From Maricaulis salignorans (GTDB lineage: Bacteria; Pseudomonadota; Alphaproteobacteria; Caulobacterales; Aquidulcibacteraceae): 64,000 nt of DNA. How positions within the stretch are numbered: the stretch's first letter is position 1; each line of letters begins with the position of its first letter. Of the stretch, positions 28,646-37,518 are shown one piece after another. The stretch covers positions 95,728 through 159,727 of the forward strand of contig CAMDDL010000004.1 in the NCBI GenBank assembly GCA_945891505.1, in the 5' to 3' direction. The notes beneath the pieces are model-generated. The model had not been told where the DNA came from. It worked only from the letters and a program-made list of their open reading frames with translations, and did no database searches. Position numbers and translations under genes: made by a program.

Positions 28646-30268
28646 ATGCAATTTTCTGATCCTCTTTGGTGGCGCGGGGCGACCCTCTATCAAATTTACC
28701 CGCGCAGCTTTGCTGATTCCAATGGCGATGGGATTGGTGACTTGCGGGGTGTGACCGCCAAGCTTGAGTACGTCGTGCGGCTGGGCGTTGACGGCATATG
28801 GCTCTCGCCTTTTTTTCCCTCACCCCAGCGTGATTTTGGGTATGACGTCAGTGACCACCACGCCATTGATCCCATGTTTGGCACCATGGCGGACTTCGAC
28901 GCGCTGATTTCACGCGCGCATGCGCTGGGCCTCAAAGTCATTATCGATCAGGTTTGGTCCCATACCGCGCTTGAGCATGCCTGGTTCCAAGAAAGCCGAC
29001 AAAGTCGCACAAACCCGAAGGCGGATTGGTTTGTCTGGGCTGACCCTTTGCCCGATGGTTCCTGCCCAACCAATTGGCAAAGCTGGATGGGCGGCGGGAC
29101 CTGGACTTGGGAGCCAAGGCGGGGGCAATATTACCTCCACAACTTCCTGCCTCAGATGCCAGACCTCAATTTCCATTGCTCTGAAGTTCAAGAGGCAATT
29201 TTAGGTGTCGGGCGCTTTTGGTTGGACCGTGGCGTCGATGGTTTCCGGCTTGATACCGTCAATTATTACTTCCACGACAAAGCGTTACGAAACAACCCGC
29301 CAAAGTTAGGCGATAGTCCCGCGACAATGCAGCGTCATATCTACAACGTCTGCCAGCCTGAAAATCTGCCCTTCCTGAAGCAGATTCGGGCGCTTCTGGA
29401 CCTTTATCCGGGGACCTTTGTCGTCGGTGAAATCGGCTCGGACGATAATCTCACCCGGATGATTGAATACACGGCTGGCCCAAATCATCTGCATACGGCT
29501 TATTCATTTCAATTATTGAGTGACCGGGCGGACCCACAACATTTTCACGACGCGATGCAGCCTTGGACAACAGGGGCCGGGGCTTCAGCTTGGCCATCTT
29601 GGGCGCTTAGTAATCATGACTGTGCCCGCGTTGCCAGCCGGTGGAAACTTGATGCACCTACTCACCAAGTCGCTCAATTTGCTCTGGCGTTGTTGGTTTC
29701 CCTGCGCGGCACAATTTTTGTTTACCAAGGCGAGGAACTAGGTCTCACCCAAGCTGACTTAGCCTATGATGATGTGCGCGATCCGTTGGGCCTAGCAAAT
29801 TGGCCCGCAAACAAGGGTCGTGATGGATGCCGTACTGTACTGCCTTGGTCGCATGATGAGGAAATCTTGGGCTTTTCCACAGTTAAACCCTGGCTCCCGA
29901 TTATTGAGACGCACAGAGATCAAAGCGTGGATATCCAATCAAAGGATCCAGCTTCGGTTTTAGCTTTTGCCCAAAGCGCAATTTCGTTTCGCCAGTCGAG
30001 CCCAGCTTTGCGTCTTGGTGGCTTTAGCGTGCTTTATGAGGATGAGGCTTGCCTCATTTTTTCGCGCTCTTTGGGCGAAGCTTTGTGCATTGCAGGCTTC
30101 AATTTCTCTGGCGAGACCCGCACGGTTTCCGGCTTGTTCCAGAGCCGAAGACAGCCGGATTTGGCCGTCGGTGCTATTCAATTTGCCGAGGATGAGGTCA
30201 CCCTCGGACCGGTTTCCGCCTTTCTGACCTCCATAAATCCGCTTGAAAACCAAGGATTCCAATCATGA
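28646..30268 (+). CDS. GH13 alpha-glucosidase (oligo-1,6-glucosidase / trehalose hydrolase type)
   Basis: 540 residues from ATG 28646 (TTG 28640 is an alternative with a slightly better RBS distance). A GH13 (beta/alpha)8 barrel: YQIYPRSFADSNGDGIGDL, then nucleophile Asp203 in DGFRLDTVNYYF, acid/base Glu262 in VVGEIGSDD and transition-state Asp325 in LSNHDCARV. It hydrolyses terminal alpha-glucosides in the cytoplasm; no signal peptide is present. First gene of a tightly coupled operon, with its stop overlapping the next ATG (ATGA). Confidence 0.93.
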   Translation: MQFSDPLWWRGATLYQIYPRSFADSNGDGIGDLRGVTAKLEYVVRLGVDGIWLSPFFPSPQRDFGYDVSDHHAIDPMFGTMADFDALISRAHALGLKVIIDQVWSHTALEHAWFQESRQSRTNPKADWFVWADPLPDGSCPTNWQSWMGGGTWTWEPRRGQYYLHNFLPQMPDLNFHCSEVQEAILGVGRFWLDRGVDGFRLDTVNYYFHDKALRNNPPKLGDSPATMQRHIYNVCQPENLPFLKQIRALLDLYPGTFVVGEIGSDDNLTRMIEYTAGPNHLHTAYSFQLLSDRADPQHFHDAMQPWTTGAGASAWPSWALSNHDCARVASRWKLDAPTHQVAQFALALLVSLRGTIFVYQGEELGLTQADLAYDDVRDPLGLANWPANKGRDGCRTVLPWSHDEEILGFSTVKPWLPIIETHRDQSVDIQSKDPASVLAFAQSAISFRQSSPALRLGGFSVLYEDEACLIFSRSLGEALCIAGFNFSGETRTVSGLFQSRRQPDLAVGAIQFAEDEVTLGPVSAFLTSINPLENQGFQS

Positions 30269-31089
30269 CCCTTGCTCTCTATGGTGAACTTGACCGCCCT
30301 TTCAGCCTTACGCCGGAGCATATTCGCCAGTTTGACCAGGATGGCTTTATTCACCTGAAAGCCGTTCTGCCCCCCGCCGTTCTAGCCGACTATGGCCGCG
30401 AAATCACACGATTGACGATCGCGCTTTCAACCCAGACAAAGCCATTGGAAGAGCGCACGACTTATGATCGCGCCTTTCTACAAGTCATGAATTTGTGGGA
30501 GCAGAGCGAGCGGGTCAAATCCTTCGTCTTGGGCAAGACATTGGGCCGGATCGCTGCAGAGCTGTTGGGTGTGCGGGGCGTGCGCCTTTATCATGATCAA
30601 TCGCTCTATAAAGAGCCTGGTGGTGGCATCACCCCTGCGCATGCCGACCAATATTTTTGGCCGCTCTCAACCGACCGCACCGTCACCGCTTGGATTCCGC
30701 TGCAAGACGTTCCTAGCGACATGGGTCCGCTTTGCTTTTATGCTGGCAGCCAACATGAAGCCTTTGGCCGCGACCTTGGTATCTCCGATGAAAGCGAGGC
30801 CGCGATTACAGCGATGATGGAATCCCGCTCCTTTCCCTTCGTTCAAAATCCTTATGAATTGGGTGATGTTAGTTTCCATTTGGGTTGGACCTTTCATAAG
30901 GCTGGACCCAATGTCTCCAGTAACCCCCGCAGCGTGATGACCGTGATCTACATGGACGAGGAGATGGTCCTGCAAAAGCCTATCAACCCCATTCAGGAGG
31001 GTGATTGGGCACAATGGTGCCCGGGTGCGCGTATCGGCGAAATCATTCGAACCCCCAAAAATCCGGTTATCTTCGAGGGTAAAGTGTGA
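30265..31089 (+). CDS. Phytanoyl-CoA dioxygenase (PhyH) family Fe(II)/2-oxoglutarate oxygenase
   Basis: 274 residues, a double-stranded beta-helix oxygenase. The iron triad is visible as His126 and Asp128 (TPAHADQYFW) and His211 (LGWTFHKAGPN), with Arg222 placed to bind 2-oxoglutarate. It would hydroxylate an organic substrate using O2 and 2-oxoglutarate; the family covers fatty acyls, amino acids, ectoine and methyl groups, so the substrate is open. The neighbours (glycosidases, alcohol dehydrogenase, esterase) suggest a modified sugar or glycoside. Overlaps both neighbours by 4 bp. Confidence 0.87.
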   Translation: MTLALYGELDRPFSLTPEHIRQFDQDGFIHLKAVLPPAVLADYGREITRLTIALSTQTKPLEERTTYDRAFLQVMNLWEQSERVKSFVLGKTLGRIAAELLGVRGVRLYHDQSLYKEPGGGITPAHADQYFWPLSTDRTVTAWIPLQDVPSDMGPLCFYAGSQHEAFGRDLGISDESEAAITAMMESRSFPFVQNPYELGDVSFHLGWTFHKAGPNVSSNPRSVMTVIYMDEEMVLQKPINPIQEGDWAQWCPGARIGEIIRTPKNPVIFEGKV

Positions 31090-32234
31090 GCGCGGTAGGA
31101 AGCGCAGTAACCCGAACTTGCCTTGCCGCCATTACCGATGGCCAAGGTGGATTCGTCCTCGACAGGGTATCGGTTCGCGCACCGATAGGCGATGAGGTCC
31201 GGGTCGCACTAGGTGCAGCGGGGGTTTGCCATACGGACTATGCCTCTTTGTCTTGGGATGGTCCGTTGGTTGCCGGGCATGAGGGGGCTGGTTGGGTTGA
31301 GGCTATTGGTCCCGATGTCCACGACTTAGAACTTGGCACCCCCGTCTTGCTTAACTGGGCTATTCCTTGTGGTCAGTGCAAGCAATGTGAGACCGGGCAC
31401 GCAAATATTTGCGAGCGTTCGCATGGTATTGATCCTGAGACTTTGGGTTCAAGCCGAGCTGGCCTAGAACACACGATATGGCAAGGCGAGTCTATTGAGC
31501 GCGCCTTTAACCTGGGGACGTTTGCTGAGTTTACGCTGGTGCGTCGTTCCGCTGTGACACCACTTCTGCCCGAAATCCCGTTAGAGCAAGCATGTATTCT
31601 TGGCTGTGGTGTGATGACGGGTGTCGGCTCGGTCTTAAATATTGCGCAGCCCGAGCCGGGCGACAGTCTTGCGATTGTCGGCTGTGGTGGCGTCGGCCTA
31701 TCGGTTGTCCAAGGTGCGCGCTTGGCTGGTGTCAGCAAGATCATCGCGATCGACTTGCGTCAGGATAGTTTGGACCGTGCGAAACACATGGGGGCAACTG
31801 ATCTGATTCTCGCCAGTCCTTCTGATGCAGGTCATGATCAACTTACTTCACAGATTAAGGCTTTGACCGCTGGGCGAGGAGTCGACTTTGCCTTTGAGGC
31901 AACTGGAGTTGCAGCACTGGCCTTCCTGCCTTTGCGACTGGTACGCAATGGTGGGATGGCGGTTCAAGTCAGCGGCGCACATGGACCCGTTGAGGTGCCC
32001 ATGCCCTGGTTTTGGTGGGATAAGCGCTATGTGACACCGCTCTATGGGGGCTGTGAACCGGACCGAGACTTCCCGCGCCTCATGCGCTGGGCGGTCGAAG
32101 GCACCCTTGATCTGCCGTCCATGATCTCCAAAACCTATCGCTTGGAGACCTTAGATGCGGCAATCGACGATATGTTGGCTGGGCGCACGGCCAAAGGCGT
32201 CGTAATCTTTGAAAATGGCCGGTCTCATGTTTAG
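31086..32234 (+). CDS. Zinc-dependent alcohol dehydrogenase (medium-chain, class III-like)
   Basis: 382 residues from GTG 31086, which overlaps the previous stop. Catalytic zinc ligand Cys48 in AAGVCHTDY with His65-Glu66 in LVAGHEGAGW; all four structural-zinc cysteines are present (Cys95, 98, 101 and 109 in IPCGQCKQCETGHANICE). The NAD-binding motif is AIVGCGGVGLSVVQGARLAG. The layout matches the class III/formaldehyde dehydrogenase branch of the family, but the true substrate is not determined by sequence. In this operon it could oxidise an alcohol or hydroxymethyl product of the upstream dioxygenase. Confidence 0.9.
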   Translation: MSAVGSAVTRTCLAAITDGQGGFVLDRVSVRAPIGDEVRVALGAAGVCHTDYASLSWDGPLVAGHEGAGWVEAIGPDVHDLELGTPVLLNWAIPCGQCKQCETGHANICERSHGIDPETLGSSRAGLEHTIWQGESIERAFNLGTFAEFTLVRRSAVTPLLPEIPLEQACILGCGVMTGVGSVLNIAQPEPGDSLAIVGCGGVGLSVVQGARLAGVSKIIAIDLRQDSLDRAKHMGATDLILASPSDAGHDQLTSQIKALTAGRGVDFAFEATGVAALAFLPLRLVRNGGMAVQVSGAHGPVEVPMPWFWWDKRYVTPLYGGCEPDRDFPRLMRWAVEGTLDLPSMISKTYRLETLDAAIDDMLAGRTAKGVVIFENGRSHV

Positions 32235-33012
32235 GACCTTTGAACGCGCTGAGCTGACTGTTGACCCAAAGGGCCTTTCCCACATAACGGTGAAGAGCAA
32301 GGCATTGGGGCGACGGGCGGATGTGACCGCTTTCGTGCCTGAAGATGCGGTGGAAGGAACATCGCTGCCAATCGTTACCTTGCTGCATGGTGTTTATGGC
32401 TCGCATTGGGCTTGGGCGTTCAAAGGCGAAGCTCACCTCACCGCCCGGGCCTTGATGGCGCAAAAGTTGATCCCGCCCATGGTACTTTTGATGCCCTCAG
32501 ACGGCCTTTGGGGCGACGGCTCCGGATATATTCCGCATACTGATGCTAATTATGAGCAGTGGATTGTCGAGGAAGTTCCAACGATCACCTACCAATTGGT
32601 AAGGGCTTGTAGCCCAGCCTCGCCGCGCTATCTTGCTGGGCTGTCTATGGGAGGCTTTGCAGCCCTTCGTCTCGGTGCGAAATATCCCAGCCTCTATAAG
32701 GCGATCAGCGCCCATTCATCGGCAACCCATCTAAACCAGCTGGCCAGCCTTATCGAAGAGACAACCGACGGCTGGAGTTCGGAAGCCTTCGACCAAGATG
32801 TGTTCGCTGCCTTAGAAGGAGCCAAAGGATCCTTGCCACGTATTCGCTTTGATTGCGGCACGCACGATCAACTCTTGGCAGCCAATCGCACCTTACACCA
32901 AAAGATGGAGAGTGCCGGCATCGCCCACACCTATGAGGAGCTGCCAGGCGGCCATGACTGGGACTATTGGAAGTCAAATTTGTATCGGTCTTTGATGTTT
33001 TTTGCCCAGTGA
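32227..33012 (+). CDS. Alpha/beta-hydrolase esterase (esterase D / FrmB-like)
   Basis: About 261 residues from ATG 32227 (ATG 32215 is possible). Putative esterase fold with nucleophile serine in YLAGLSMGGFAALRLG, an HGVYGSHWAW oxyanion region, acid in FDCGTHDQLL and His in LPGGHDWDYWKSN. The family (COG0627) includes S-formylglutathione hydrolase and carbohydrate esterases. Immediately follows the class III-like dehydrogenase with a short overlap, the pairing seen in formaldehyde detoxification, though acyl-sugar deacylation is equally possible. No signal peptide. Confidence 0.86.
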   Translation: MFRTFERAELTVDPKGLSHITVKSKALGRRADVTAFVPEDAVEGTSLPIVTLLHGVYGSHWAWAFKGEAHLTARALMAQKLIPPMVLLMPSDGLWGDGSGYIPHTDANYEQWIVEEVPTITYQLVRACSPASPRYLAGLSMGGFAALRLGAKYPSLYKAISAHSSATHLNQLASLIEETTDGWSSEAFDQDVFAALEGAKGSLPRIRFDCGTHDQLLAANRTLHQKMESAGIAHTYEELPGGHDWDYWKSNLYRSLMFFAQ

Positions 33013-33032
33013 CGGTCAGGAGCACAATAAAG

Positions 33033-35240
33033 ATGAAAGCCCTAAGAAAAATTGTCTGTTGGCTCTATGGCTTGGCTTTTCTCGTGACTGCCACACCAAC
33101 AATCGCGCTTGAGAAACATCCCCTTCGCTTTGTCGATCCCTTCATTGGAACCGATGGAACAGGGCATGTTTTCTCCGGAGCTGTGGTGCCCTTTGGCATG
33201 GTGGCACCGGGCCCTGATATGGAAGATCGCGGCTGGAGTTATTCGAGCGGCTATCAGTACCAAGCCCGCTCTATTATGGGTTTTTCCAACACCCATATTA
33301 GCGGCGCGGGTATTGGTGAGCTGGGCGACATATTGCTCCAACCGTCAACGGGTACCAGATGGAGCAGCGCCACCACGAACTTCCGCAGCAGTTTCGACAA
33401 AGCGACCGAGCAAGCAAGCCCCGGCCATTATGCGGTAACGCTGAAGGATCATGGGGTTCGCGTAGAACTGACGGCCAGTCAACGCGTTGCGATTCAACGT
33501 TATACCTTTGAGCTGGCCGGAAAGGTGCAAGTCCTGCTTGATCTTCAGCATGGCATATTGTTTGGCGATGGGCCGCGCGTTTTGAAATCGGAAGTTCAAA
33601 CCGATGCGGCTGACGGCGAGATCAGCGGCACCATCTGGTCGAAAAACTGGGTGACACGTGAGGCGTCCTTCGTTGTTCGGTTTGATCGACCGATTGCGCG
33701 GATCATTACTTTGCCCGGCCGGCCGGGTGACCAAGCCCCACGCTTCATCCTTGAGTTTGACTTAGGGCAAGCCAAGCAGTTGGAGGCCCGTATCGCGCTA
33801 TCAACTGTGGATGTCGCGGGGGCCAAGGCAAATCTCGCCGCGTTTGGGCAGCCAAGATTTGAAGCTGTTCTGCAGGCCGCCCGCAGGCAGTGGAACGGCC
33901 TATTGCGGCGGATTGAGATAGAGGGAAGTACCAAAGAGAAGCGGATTTTCTATTCTGCCCTCTATCGCACCCTGATCCACCCAAGCGATATAGCCGACGT
34001 TGATGGACGCGTGCGCGGCCCCACAGGGGCGGTGCTTCAAACAAAGATAGGACACTACTACAGCACCTTATCGCTCTGGGACACCTTTCGAGGGGTCCAT
34101 CCGCTTTTCACCTTGATTGTCCCTGAGCGCGTGGACGGAATGGTTCAAACCCTCCTCGATCATCACCGCGCTCAAGGCTATCTGCCGCTCTGGACCGCAT
34201 GGGGGCAAGAGACTTGGACGATGATCGGCAACCCCGCTCTGCCAGTTATTGCCGATGCGGTTTTAAAGGGCTTCAACGGGTTTGATCGCGAGGAGGCCTT
34301 GGCCGCTATGATTGCCACGTCGACGCAACCGCGCCCAAATGCACCAGCGTGGGCCCAGAAAGATTGGATGGCTTACGACAAATACGGCTATCTGCCCTAT
34401 GACCTCGGCGAAGGCGAAGCCGTTTCCAAGACTTTGGAGTATGGTATTGGCGACAATGCCGTGGCGCGGGTGGCCGGGCTTTTGGGCAAGGATCAACTCG
34501 CGCAGCGCTTTCAATCACGCGCGCTGGGCTATCAAAAGCTCTTTGATCCGGGAACCCAAACCATGCGCGCGCGCAATCAAGCGGGTGGCTGGCGAACCCC
34601 ATTTGATCCCTTAGTGCCCACTTCGCCCATGAATAACCCCGGCGATTACACCGAGGCCAATGCTTGGCAATATACCGCGACCCCTGCGTTGCACGATGTG
34701 GAGGGTTTTCGTGCCCTTGTTAGTGGACCAAATGGGTTGGCGCGCTGGTTGGACACGTTTTTTTCACTGCCGTCGCTGGGCGATAACAAGCATTTAGGCC
34801 AAGAGGCTTTGATTGGCCAATATGCGCATGGCAACGAACCCAGCCATCATATTGCTTGGCTTTATGCCTATACGGATGCGCCAGAGCGCGGCCATGAGAG
34901 GGTCGCGCAGATTGCCCGGACCTTTTACTCAGATCGTCCTGACGGCATAATCGGCAATGACGACTGTGGGCAGATGAGTGCGTGGTACGTCTTTTCTGCC
35001 TTGGGCTTCTACCCGGTTGAGCCCGCGAGTGGGCGCTTTACTTTAGGCCGCCCATTGGTCCCCCAAGCTAGGCTTCATTTGACGAACGGGAAAATGCTAC
35101 AGATCAGGCGGTCCAATGCGGCAGATGTTATGCTTCGTAGCCGGGCCATCACCGAGCCAGAAGTCGATTATCAAAGCCTGCTGGCGGGCGGCACATTATC
35201 TTTCCCCCGTTCTCACTCTCACGCCCCCCAAGCCAATTGA
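33033..35240 (+). CDS. GH92 family exo-alpha-mannosidase
   Basis: 735 residues from ATG 33033, with AGGAG upstream and a signal peptide (WLYGLAFLVTATPTIALEKH). GH92 hallmarks: VDPFIGTDGTGHVFSGAVVP, FPTP-type start replaced by GMVAPGPDME, FYSALYRTLIHPSDIAD, YYSTLSLWDTFRGVHPLFTL, YTEANAWQYTA, GNEPSHHIAWLYAY and GNDDCGQMSAWYVFSALGFY. GH92 enzymes are calcium-dependent exo-mannosidases acting on mannans and N-glycans outside the cytoplasm. It is the last gene of the sugar operon, and its 3' end overlaps the convergent DUF1330-like gene by 22 bp. Confidence 0.94.
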   Translation: MKALRKIVCWLYGLAFLVTATPTIALEKHPLRFVDPFIGTDGTGHVFSGAVVPFGMVAPGPDMEDRGWSYSSGYQYQARSIMGFSNTHISGAGIGELGDILLQPSTGTRWSSATTNFRSSFDKATEQASPGHYAVTLKDHGVRVELTASQRVAIQRYTFELAGKVQVLLDLQHGILFGDGPRVLKSEVQTDAADGEISGTIWSKNWVTREASFVVRFDRPIARIITLPGRPGDQAPRFILEFDLGQAKQLEARIALSTVDVAGAKANLAAFGQPRFEAVLQAARRQWNGLLRRIEIEGSTKEKRIFYSALYRTLIHPSDIADVDGRVRGPTGAVLQTKIGHYYSTLSLWDTFRGVHPLFTLIVPERVDGMVQTLLDHHRAQGYLPLWTAWGQETWTMIGNPALPVIADAVLKGFNGFDREEALAAMIATSTQPRPNAPAWAQKDWMAYDKYGYLPYDLGEGEAVSKTLEYGIGDNAVARVAGLLGKDQLAQRFQSRALGYQKLFDPGTQTMRARNQAGGWRTPFDPLVPTSPMNNPGDYTEANAWQYTATPALHDVEGFRALVSGPNGLARWLDTFFSLPSLGDNKHLGQEALIGQYAHGNEPSHHIAWLYAYTDAPERGHERVAQIARTFYSDRPDGIIGNDDCGQMSAWYVFSALGFYPVEPASGRFTLGRPLVPQARLHLTNGKMLQIRRSNAADVMLRSRAITEPEVDYQSLLAGGTLSFPRSHSHAPQAN

Positions 35241-35842
35241 ACGAGAGCGGCCGCCAAGGCGAGGATCAAAAGAACCGAGGCGCGAGGCCCGATATAGAGG
35301 CTGATCATCCTCTTGGTTGGAAAGGAGAACGTCACCGGCGTTCCGAGAATCTTTTCGGGATGGGCGGCAATAAAGGCTGGATCAGAGGCCAAGCGCATCA
35401 TGTCACGCCGACTGCGGTAGCGCATTAAGCCAAACAATGTCCAACCCGGGTCGGGGGATGTGTTCCAAGCGTCAACATAGCCTCCAACCTTACGCCCAAC
35501 GATGCCCGGATGACCCCCACGGCCCAGCAATACCGGCATGAAGCGCTCGGAGTAACGCTTTAACAACTCTATGCCCCGCACCATTTCACCGGTTCTTGGG
35601 TCCTCAACCTCGCCCATCTCAGCCTTAACGAGATTGAGCATTAGGAATTCACCCCCATCGTCTTGCTCTAGAAAAGCCCTCAGGATCGCCCGGCTATTGC
35701 CGGTCTCCTCCAGTCTATCCCCAACAGAATCAAGGAAAGCTTCGATCTCGTTTGGCTTTACCGGCCCTTGCCAATTGTCGTACCAAAGCCGGAATAGAAG
35801 ATAGAGCAACAAGGCAGTGCCCCAGATGATCCAAGGTGACAT
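35219..35842 (-). CDS. Membrane-anchored DUF1330-like protein
   Basis: 207 residues. N-terminal hydrophobic helix (MSPWIIWGTALLLYLLFRLW) and C-terminal hydrophobic helix (ASVLLILALAAALVQLAW) flank a ferredoxin-like (dimeric alpha-beta barrel) domain with EFLMLNLVKAEMGEVEDPRT, a GIVGRKVGGYVDAW segment and LMRYRSRRDMMRLASDPAF. This resembles DUF1330-type proteins. AGGAG precedes the ATG. Its gene overlaps the GH92 gene tail-to-tail; function unknown. Confidence 0.65.
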   Translation of the reverse strand: MSPWIIWGTALLLYLLFRLWYDNWQGPVKPNEIEAFLDSVGDRLEETGNSRAILRAFLEQDDGGEFLMLNLVKAEMGEVEDPRTGEMVRGIELLKRYSERFMPVLLGRGGHPGIVGRKVGGYVDAWNTSPDPGWTLFGLMRYRSRRDMMRLASDPAFIAAHPEKILGTPVTFSFPTKRMISLYIGPRASVLLILALAAALVQLAWGA

Positions 35843-35850
35843 GTAAACTC

Positions 35851-36162
35851 CTATGGTTTGGGTGCGGGAGGGGTTAACCGATTAGACGAAGGCGGGCGGC
35901 TGGAACTGCCTTGTGTTTCAAGGTCTGCTCCCGCCGTCCTCAAGCTGGTTTGGCACGTTTGTGAGGTTTTGGAGAAATTAGCTTTGAGGCAGGCGCGCAC
36001 GCCTTGACGGTCGCGGGCAGAAGCTTCACGTGGGCATAGGCGCATCACATCTGCCATACAGGCTTTGCGCACATCGTCTCGCTGCTTAGTAGTTGGCGTG
36101 CTTTCGCCCTGACCTGCTGCGAGCATGGACAGGAAAGCCGCCGCGATACTTAATCCAATCAT
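35851..36162 (-). CDS. Small secreted protein with a cysteine-rich repeat
   Basis: 103 residues with a signal peptide (MIGLSIAAAFLSMLAAG). Four cysteines in the pattern KACMADVMRLCP and VRACLKANFSKTSQTCQTSL match the bacterial Cys-rich (GLG1-like) repeat, followed by a Ser/Pro-rich tail. Probably periplasmic or membrane-surface; function unknown. It lies 8 bp upstream of the DUF1330-like gene on the same strand and is likely co-transcribed with it. Confidence 0.65.
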   Translation of the reverse strand: MIGLSIAAAFLSMLAAGQGESTPTTKQRDDVRKACMADVMRLCPREASARDRQGVRACLKANFSKTSQTCQTSLRTAGADLETQGSSSRPPSSNRLTPPAPKP

Positions 36163-36275
36163 CCTGCCGACCTACCCTACGTTTATTGACACTTATCATG
36201 TCAATATAATGCAGACAAGCAGGCTGGCTGGTGGTTTGACTTGCCATTTTGGCTGTTTAAGGCAAGAGATTAACG

Positions 36276-36893
36276 ATGGCCTCTGCGACGATCCTAAATA
36301 TACGATTCCCATCTGATCCGCCTAGCGATGGCCGCCGTGCGCGCAGCCAAACCAGTCGCGACAAAATCGTTTCTGCTCTCCTCCATTTGGTTGAGGGAGG
36401 TGATTTGTCCCCCAGCGCTGCACGAGTTGCAGAAGTTGCCGGTGTTGGCTTGCGGTCAGTATTCCGCCATTTCGACGATATGGATACACTGTATCAGGAA
36501 GTGAGTGAGCGGGTTTCGGCCGAGGTTATGCCCCTTCTTGACGAGCCGGTGACCGGGGAGGTTTGGAAAGAGCGACTTATGAATGTTGTCGACAGGCGCA
36601 CCACTATTTTTGAGCGCATCCACCCCTTTCGGCTGTCGACAAGCTTTAAGCGTTTTCATTCAGCCTTTCTGACTGAGGAATATCGACGAACCTTGCAATT
36701 GGAAGCCAGCACGGTGGAAGCCTTGCTGCCGGAGCATATTCTGGCTGACGATTTATCTACCCGAAGCATCAAGGTGGTCTTGAGTTTCCAGAATTGGCAC
36801 GCATTGCGGTTTGAGCAGAATTTGTCGATTAAAGAGGCGCGCGATGTCGTAACCCGCCTTTTGGGCGACATTCTATCAAGACTGGCGGATTGA
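36276..36893 (+). CDS. TetR family transcriptional regulator
   Basis: 205 residues. N-terminal HTH with RDKIVSALLHLVEGGDLSPS followed by ARVAEVAGVGLRSVFRHFDD and MDTLYQEVSERV, the classical TetR DNA-binding segment; the C-terminal ligand domain has no recognisable specificity. It lies between the small secreted protein gene (divergent) and idi (convergent). A target inside the window cannot be assigned. Confidence 0.9.
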   Translation: MASATILNIRFPSDPPSDGRRARSQTSRDKIVSALLHLVEGGDLSPSAARVAEVAGVGLRSVFRHFDDMDTLYQEVSERVSAEVMPLLDEPVTGEVWKERLMNVVDRRTTIFERIHPFRLSTSFKRFHSAFLTEEYRRTLQLEASTVEALLPEHILADDLSTRSIKVVLSFQNWHALRFEQNLSIKEARDVVTRLLGDILSRLAD

Positions 36894-36906
36894 AAACCTA
36901 AGGTTC

Positions 36907-37518
36907 CTATAAGCCGAGTTCATCCCATCGCGCCAAATAAATCTTGAACCAAGGCGCATAAAGCTGGGGGTTTAGGATAGCATCTGCCTTGAGCTCGCGC
37001 ACGTCTACCCAACGAACGTCAGCCACTTCTTCGGGTGCAAGGTCAACAGCGAGATTATGGCTTACAACATCAGCGCGGTAAACTTGAACGCGCTCGTGCT
37101 CGATCAAGTTGTTGGAAACTTCCGCATAATATTCAACCATATGTGCTGGCTGGAGGTCGAGTTTGAGGCCAAGCTCTTCATATAAACGACGACGAGCACT
37201 GTCTTCGGGTGCTTCGTTCCAGTGTGGATGCGTACAACAGGTATTCGCCCATAGGCCCCCGCAATGATATTTGCTGAGTGCACGCTTCTGGATCAAAAGA
37301 TTTGGACCACAAAAGACAAAGATGGAAACGGCGAGATGCAAAGTTCCATCTTCATGTGCTTTAAGCTTCTCAATAGGGAATAAAAGGCCGTCTGTCCCAA
37401 CAGCTGGAATGATAAGCGGGGGCGACGAGGAGCGAGGCTTTGAAGACAAGAGCGGCTCAACCTGGGTCGCTACAAGATGATTCACTTCGTCGACTCCCAC
37501 GCGTTTGGACTTAAACAT
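36907..37518 (-). CDS. idi: Isopentenyl-diphosphate delta-isomerase, type I
   Basis: 203 residues from ATG 37518. A Nudix-fold isomerase interconverting IPP and DMAPP, supplying prenyl precursors for bacteriochlorophyll tails and carotenoids. The signature LLIQKRALSKYHCGGLWANT is followed by CCTHPHWNEAPEDSARRRLY; Cys95 before THP corresponds to the catalytic cysteine. A longer frame reaches 37722, but that part lies inside puhE. The start overlaps the end of puhE by 37 bp, so it belongs to the puh operon. Confidence 0.93.
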   Translation of the reverse strand: MFKSKRVGVDEVNHLVATQVEPLLSSKPRSSSPPLIIPAVGTDGLLFPIEKLKAHEDGTLHLAVSIFVFCGPNLLIQKRALSKYHCGGLWANTCCTHPHWNEAPEDSARRRLYEELGLKLDLQPAHMVEYYAEVSNNLIEHERVQVYRADVVSHNLAVDLAPEEVADVRWVDVRELKADAILNPQLYAPWFKIYLARWDELGL

